A stretch of 6,780 nt of DNA. Origin: an uncultured Collinsella sp. (GTDB taxonomy: Bacteria > Actinomycetota > Coriobacteriia > Coriobacteriales > Coriobacteriaceae). The notes under the pieces were generated by a model that made no database searches, had not been told where the DNA came from, and was given only the letters and a program-made list of their open reading frames with translations. Positions within the stretch are counted from its first letter, which is position 1. Every line of letters begins with the position of its first letter. Shown one piece after another: positions 5,422 through 6,780 of the stretch. Made by a program: the position numbers and the translations under genes. The stretch covers positions 1-6,780 of the forward strand of contig CAAFQT010000279.1 in NCBI GenBank assembly GCA_900765185.1, in the 5' to 3' direction.

Positions 5422-5809
5422 GCTATCCCTTTCCGCCCGCTTGACCAAAATCTTGCCGCAAGCTTGACGAATGCCGGATGTCCAACAGTTTGATTCATTT
5501 CATACCAGATTCTATGCAAAAATGCCACTAAAAGGTCGTAGACGGTAGCGGGTGCTAGGCGAGTTGAATGACATAGCTGAACCTTGTTCATCTGCGTTAC
5601 ACTGCCGCTTAGATGGGACAAGCTGACAAGCTCATTTACCTGCTTAAAGACCGATTAGTCGGGGGATTAATAACAATCGGCCCTCGCTGTACAAAAACTT
5701 GCCGCTTGCGTACCGAAAGACAACCTAAAACACAAAACCGCTCTATTCATGGTGCGGCTTGTATAGTCTTGCGGTTACGGTGTCCATACGGTCGAGTAGA
5801 GGAGCAGGT
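5422..5809. other. 388-base intergenic region with small repeats
   Basis: No convincing gene is present. An open frame at 5613-5816 (67 codons) has no ribosome-binding site and runs over the next gene's start. Visible elements are: an 18-base imperfect repeat CAAAA(T/A)CTTGCCGC..GC at 5446-5463 and 5692-5709; an inverted repeat TGAAC-ctt-GTTCA at 5578-5590; an exact tandem copy of GACAAGCT at 5617-5632; a 6-bp stem 5651-5656 with 5675-5680; and TACGGT twice, 11 bases apart, at 5776-5781 and 5787-5792. Base composition is lower in GC than the genes. The size and the repeats suit a regulated control region for the regulator gene downstream. Confidence 0.5.
5762..5767 (+). promoter_or_regulatory. 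Candidate -10 hexamer for the regulator gene
   Basis: TATAGT matches the -10 consensus at 5 of 6 positions and would start transcription near 5774, about 36 bases before ATG 5810. No good -35 is present at 16-18 bases upstream, so an activator or an alternative promoter further upstream may be needed. Confidence 0.3.
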
Positions 5810-6780
5810 ATGGTAAACGATTTGGATAGTATAGACGACCTCGAACTGATGCCGCTGGGCGGAGGCTATATGGTGCGACGTGAGCGTCTGCTAAATGAGC
5901 TTATCGCCAAGGGCCGAAAGGCCGGCATCGTGGTTCTCTACGCGCCTGATGGCTTTGGGAAAACCTCGGTGCTGCTGCAGTACACCCAAGAGGTAAAAAG
6001 TGACCCGACGCGAGGCCCCGTGCGGATTATCGAGGCGGATCGAGCCATTGGGCGCGAGGTGTTTATGCAGCTCGAGGTGGTAACCGAAGAGCTCAAAGAC
6101 AAGCCGCATTCCCTTGTCGCGATTGATAATGTGCCAAATCTCGATCAGCACGATACCGAAGACCTCATTGACAGGATTCGCGGCCTGCGCGCTATGGGGG
6201 TAGGGGTCTTTATCTCCTGCCGTCCTTCAAATCGTCAGCTGATTCATGGGCTGGGTGACTCGGTTAAGATCAATGCGCAAATGCTCAAGGTGCATGCCTA
6301 TGAGTATTCGGCGTGGGCATCGGCGTTTTCGATTAGCACATCGCTTGACTTTTACCAGCTCACACAGGGTGTGCCCGAGCTTGTTTCGGCTTTGCAGACG
6401 GGTCTGTACGGCCAGGGCGATGTTGCCGGTCTGCTCGAAAGCGAGATTGTCAACGTGTATGGTGCGGCACTTGTCGATCTTGCTTCGCTCGACAATAATG
6501 CGCTGTTCTGCGTTGCCTGCCTCATGATCTTGATGGGCGAGGGCAATATTGCAGAACTCGAGGCTTGTGGAGTGAGGCTGTCGATGATCGACCAGTCCTA
6601 CCTTGTACGCGATTACCCGATCTTTGGTTTAGATCCGGCCGACCGGAGCTTTACGTGCCTGGGCGCCGAGGATAACGGACGGCTTCGCCTGCGAAAGTTG
6701 GTGGCCGAGATCCGTCCCGAGCTAGTTCCGCGGGCGGCTCGAATTTTGCTCAAGGCAGGCCGATGTGATGCGGCGAGATC
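5810..6780 (+). CDS. MalT/LuxR-type ATPase regulator, N-terminal part
   Basis: The reading frame from ATG 5810 (ribosome-binding site AGAGGAG, 5798-5804) stays open for 323 codons and leaves the window without a stop, so only the N-terminal part is seen. It starts MVNDLDSIDDLELMPLGGGY. A P-loop, APDGFGKTS, lies at residues 45-53 with Lys51; the first glycine of the classical motif is replaced by Ala45. A Walker B-like strand, SLVAIDN, ends in Asp106-Asn107, and FISCRPS (about 134-140) supplies a sensor-like arginine, Arg138. This layout (short N-terminus, P-loop near residue 50, hhhhDN, then a long helical region) is that of STAND ATPase regulators of the MalT/LuxR type, which use ATP and a ligand to control DNA binding by a C-terminal helix-turn-helix. 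That domain would lie beyond the window. Other STAND proteins are possible. No target can be named. Confidence 0.75.
   Translation, partial: MVNDLDSIDDLELMPLGGGYMVRRERLLNELIAKGRKAGIVVLYAPDGFGKTSVLLQYTQEVKSDPTRGPVRIIEADRAIGREVFMQLEVVTEELKDKPHSLVAIDNVPNLDQHDTEDLIDRIRGLRAMGVGVFISCRPSNRQLIHGLGDSVKINAQMLKVHAYEYSAWASAFSISTSLDFYQLTQGVPELVSALQTGLYGQGDVAGLLESEIVNVYGAALVDLASLDNNALFCVACLMILMGEGNIAELEACGVRLSMIDQSYLVRDYPIFGLDPADRSFTCLGAEDNGRLRLRKLVAEIRPELVPRAARILLKAGRCDAAR

Noticed and set aside
5262..5621. 119-codon minus-strand frame across the nagB end and terminator
   Set aside because: It overlaps the nagB coding end and its terminator, has no ribosome-binding site, and shows no recognised family. 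A short stretch (about 5480-5580 on the minus strand) looks protein-like and could be a decayed remnant, but I cannot support it.
5613..5816. 67-codon frame before the regulator gene
   Set aside because: No ribosome-binding site, low GC at third positions compared with the real genes, and its end overlaps the regulator start.

Overview
The window reads as ordinary high-GC Gram-positive chromosome. Protein sequences and gene style (GC-rich third positions, good Shine-Dalgarno sites, a standalone EIIA, a MalT-like LuxR-type regulator) point to the class Coriobacteriia, most likely Collinsella or a close relative. That assignment is recognition and inference, because no search was run. Bases 1-16 match the 3' end of an Illumina sequencing adapter. 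The window therefore probably begins at a raw contig end, and the bases right behind it should be treated with caution.

Layout, all genes on the plus strand. Bases 17-453 are non-coding. They hold tightly packed hairpins (about 21-94), then a 62-bp-period tandem array of imperfect palindromes (166-366). A patatin-family lipid hydrolase follows (454-1332). A good promoter (1396-1423) and a short leader precede the ribosomal protein operon rplM-rpsI (1490-2331), which ends in a strong intrinsic terminator (2362-2405). Next come glmM (2455-3792), a standalone glucose-type PTS EIIA (start corrected to 3864, ends 4361), a 271-base hairpin-rich leader with no gene, and nagB (4633-5361) with its own terminator (5394-5421). 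A 388-base gap with several small repeats leads to a large gene starting at 5810. It has no stop codon before the window ends and encodes the N-terminal ATPase part of a MalT/LuxR-like regulator.

Functionally, glmM, the EIIA and nagB surround the glucosamine-6-phosphate branch point. GlmM commits this sugar phosphate to UDP-GlcNAc and the cell wall. NagB burns it to fructose-6-phosphate and ammonia. The EIIA relays phosphate for sugar uptake. The long leader upstream of nagB is the best candidate for an undescribed regulatory element, and the 62-bp palindromic array is the most striking non-coding structure. I see no CRISPR array, no transposase, no tRNA or rRNA, and no sign of a novel defence or mobile system.
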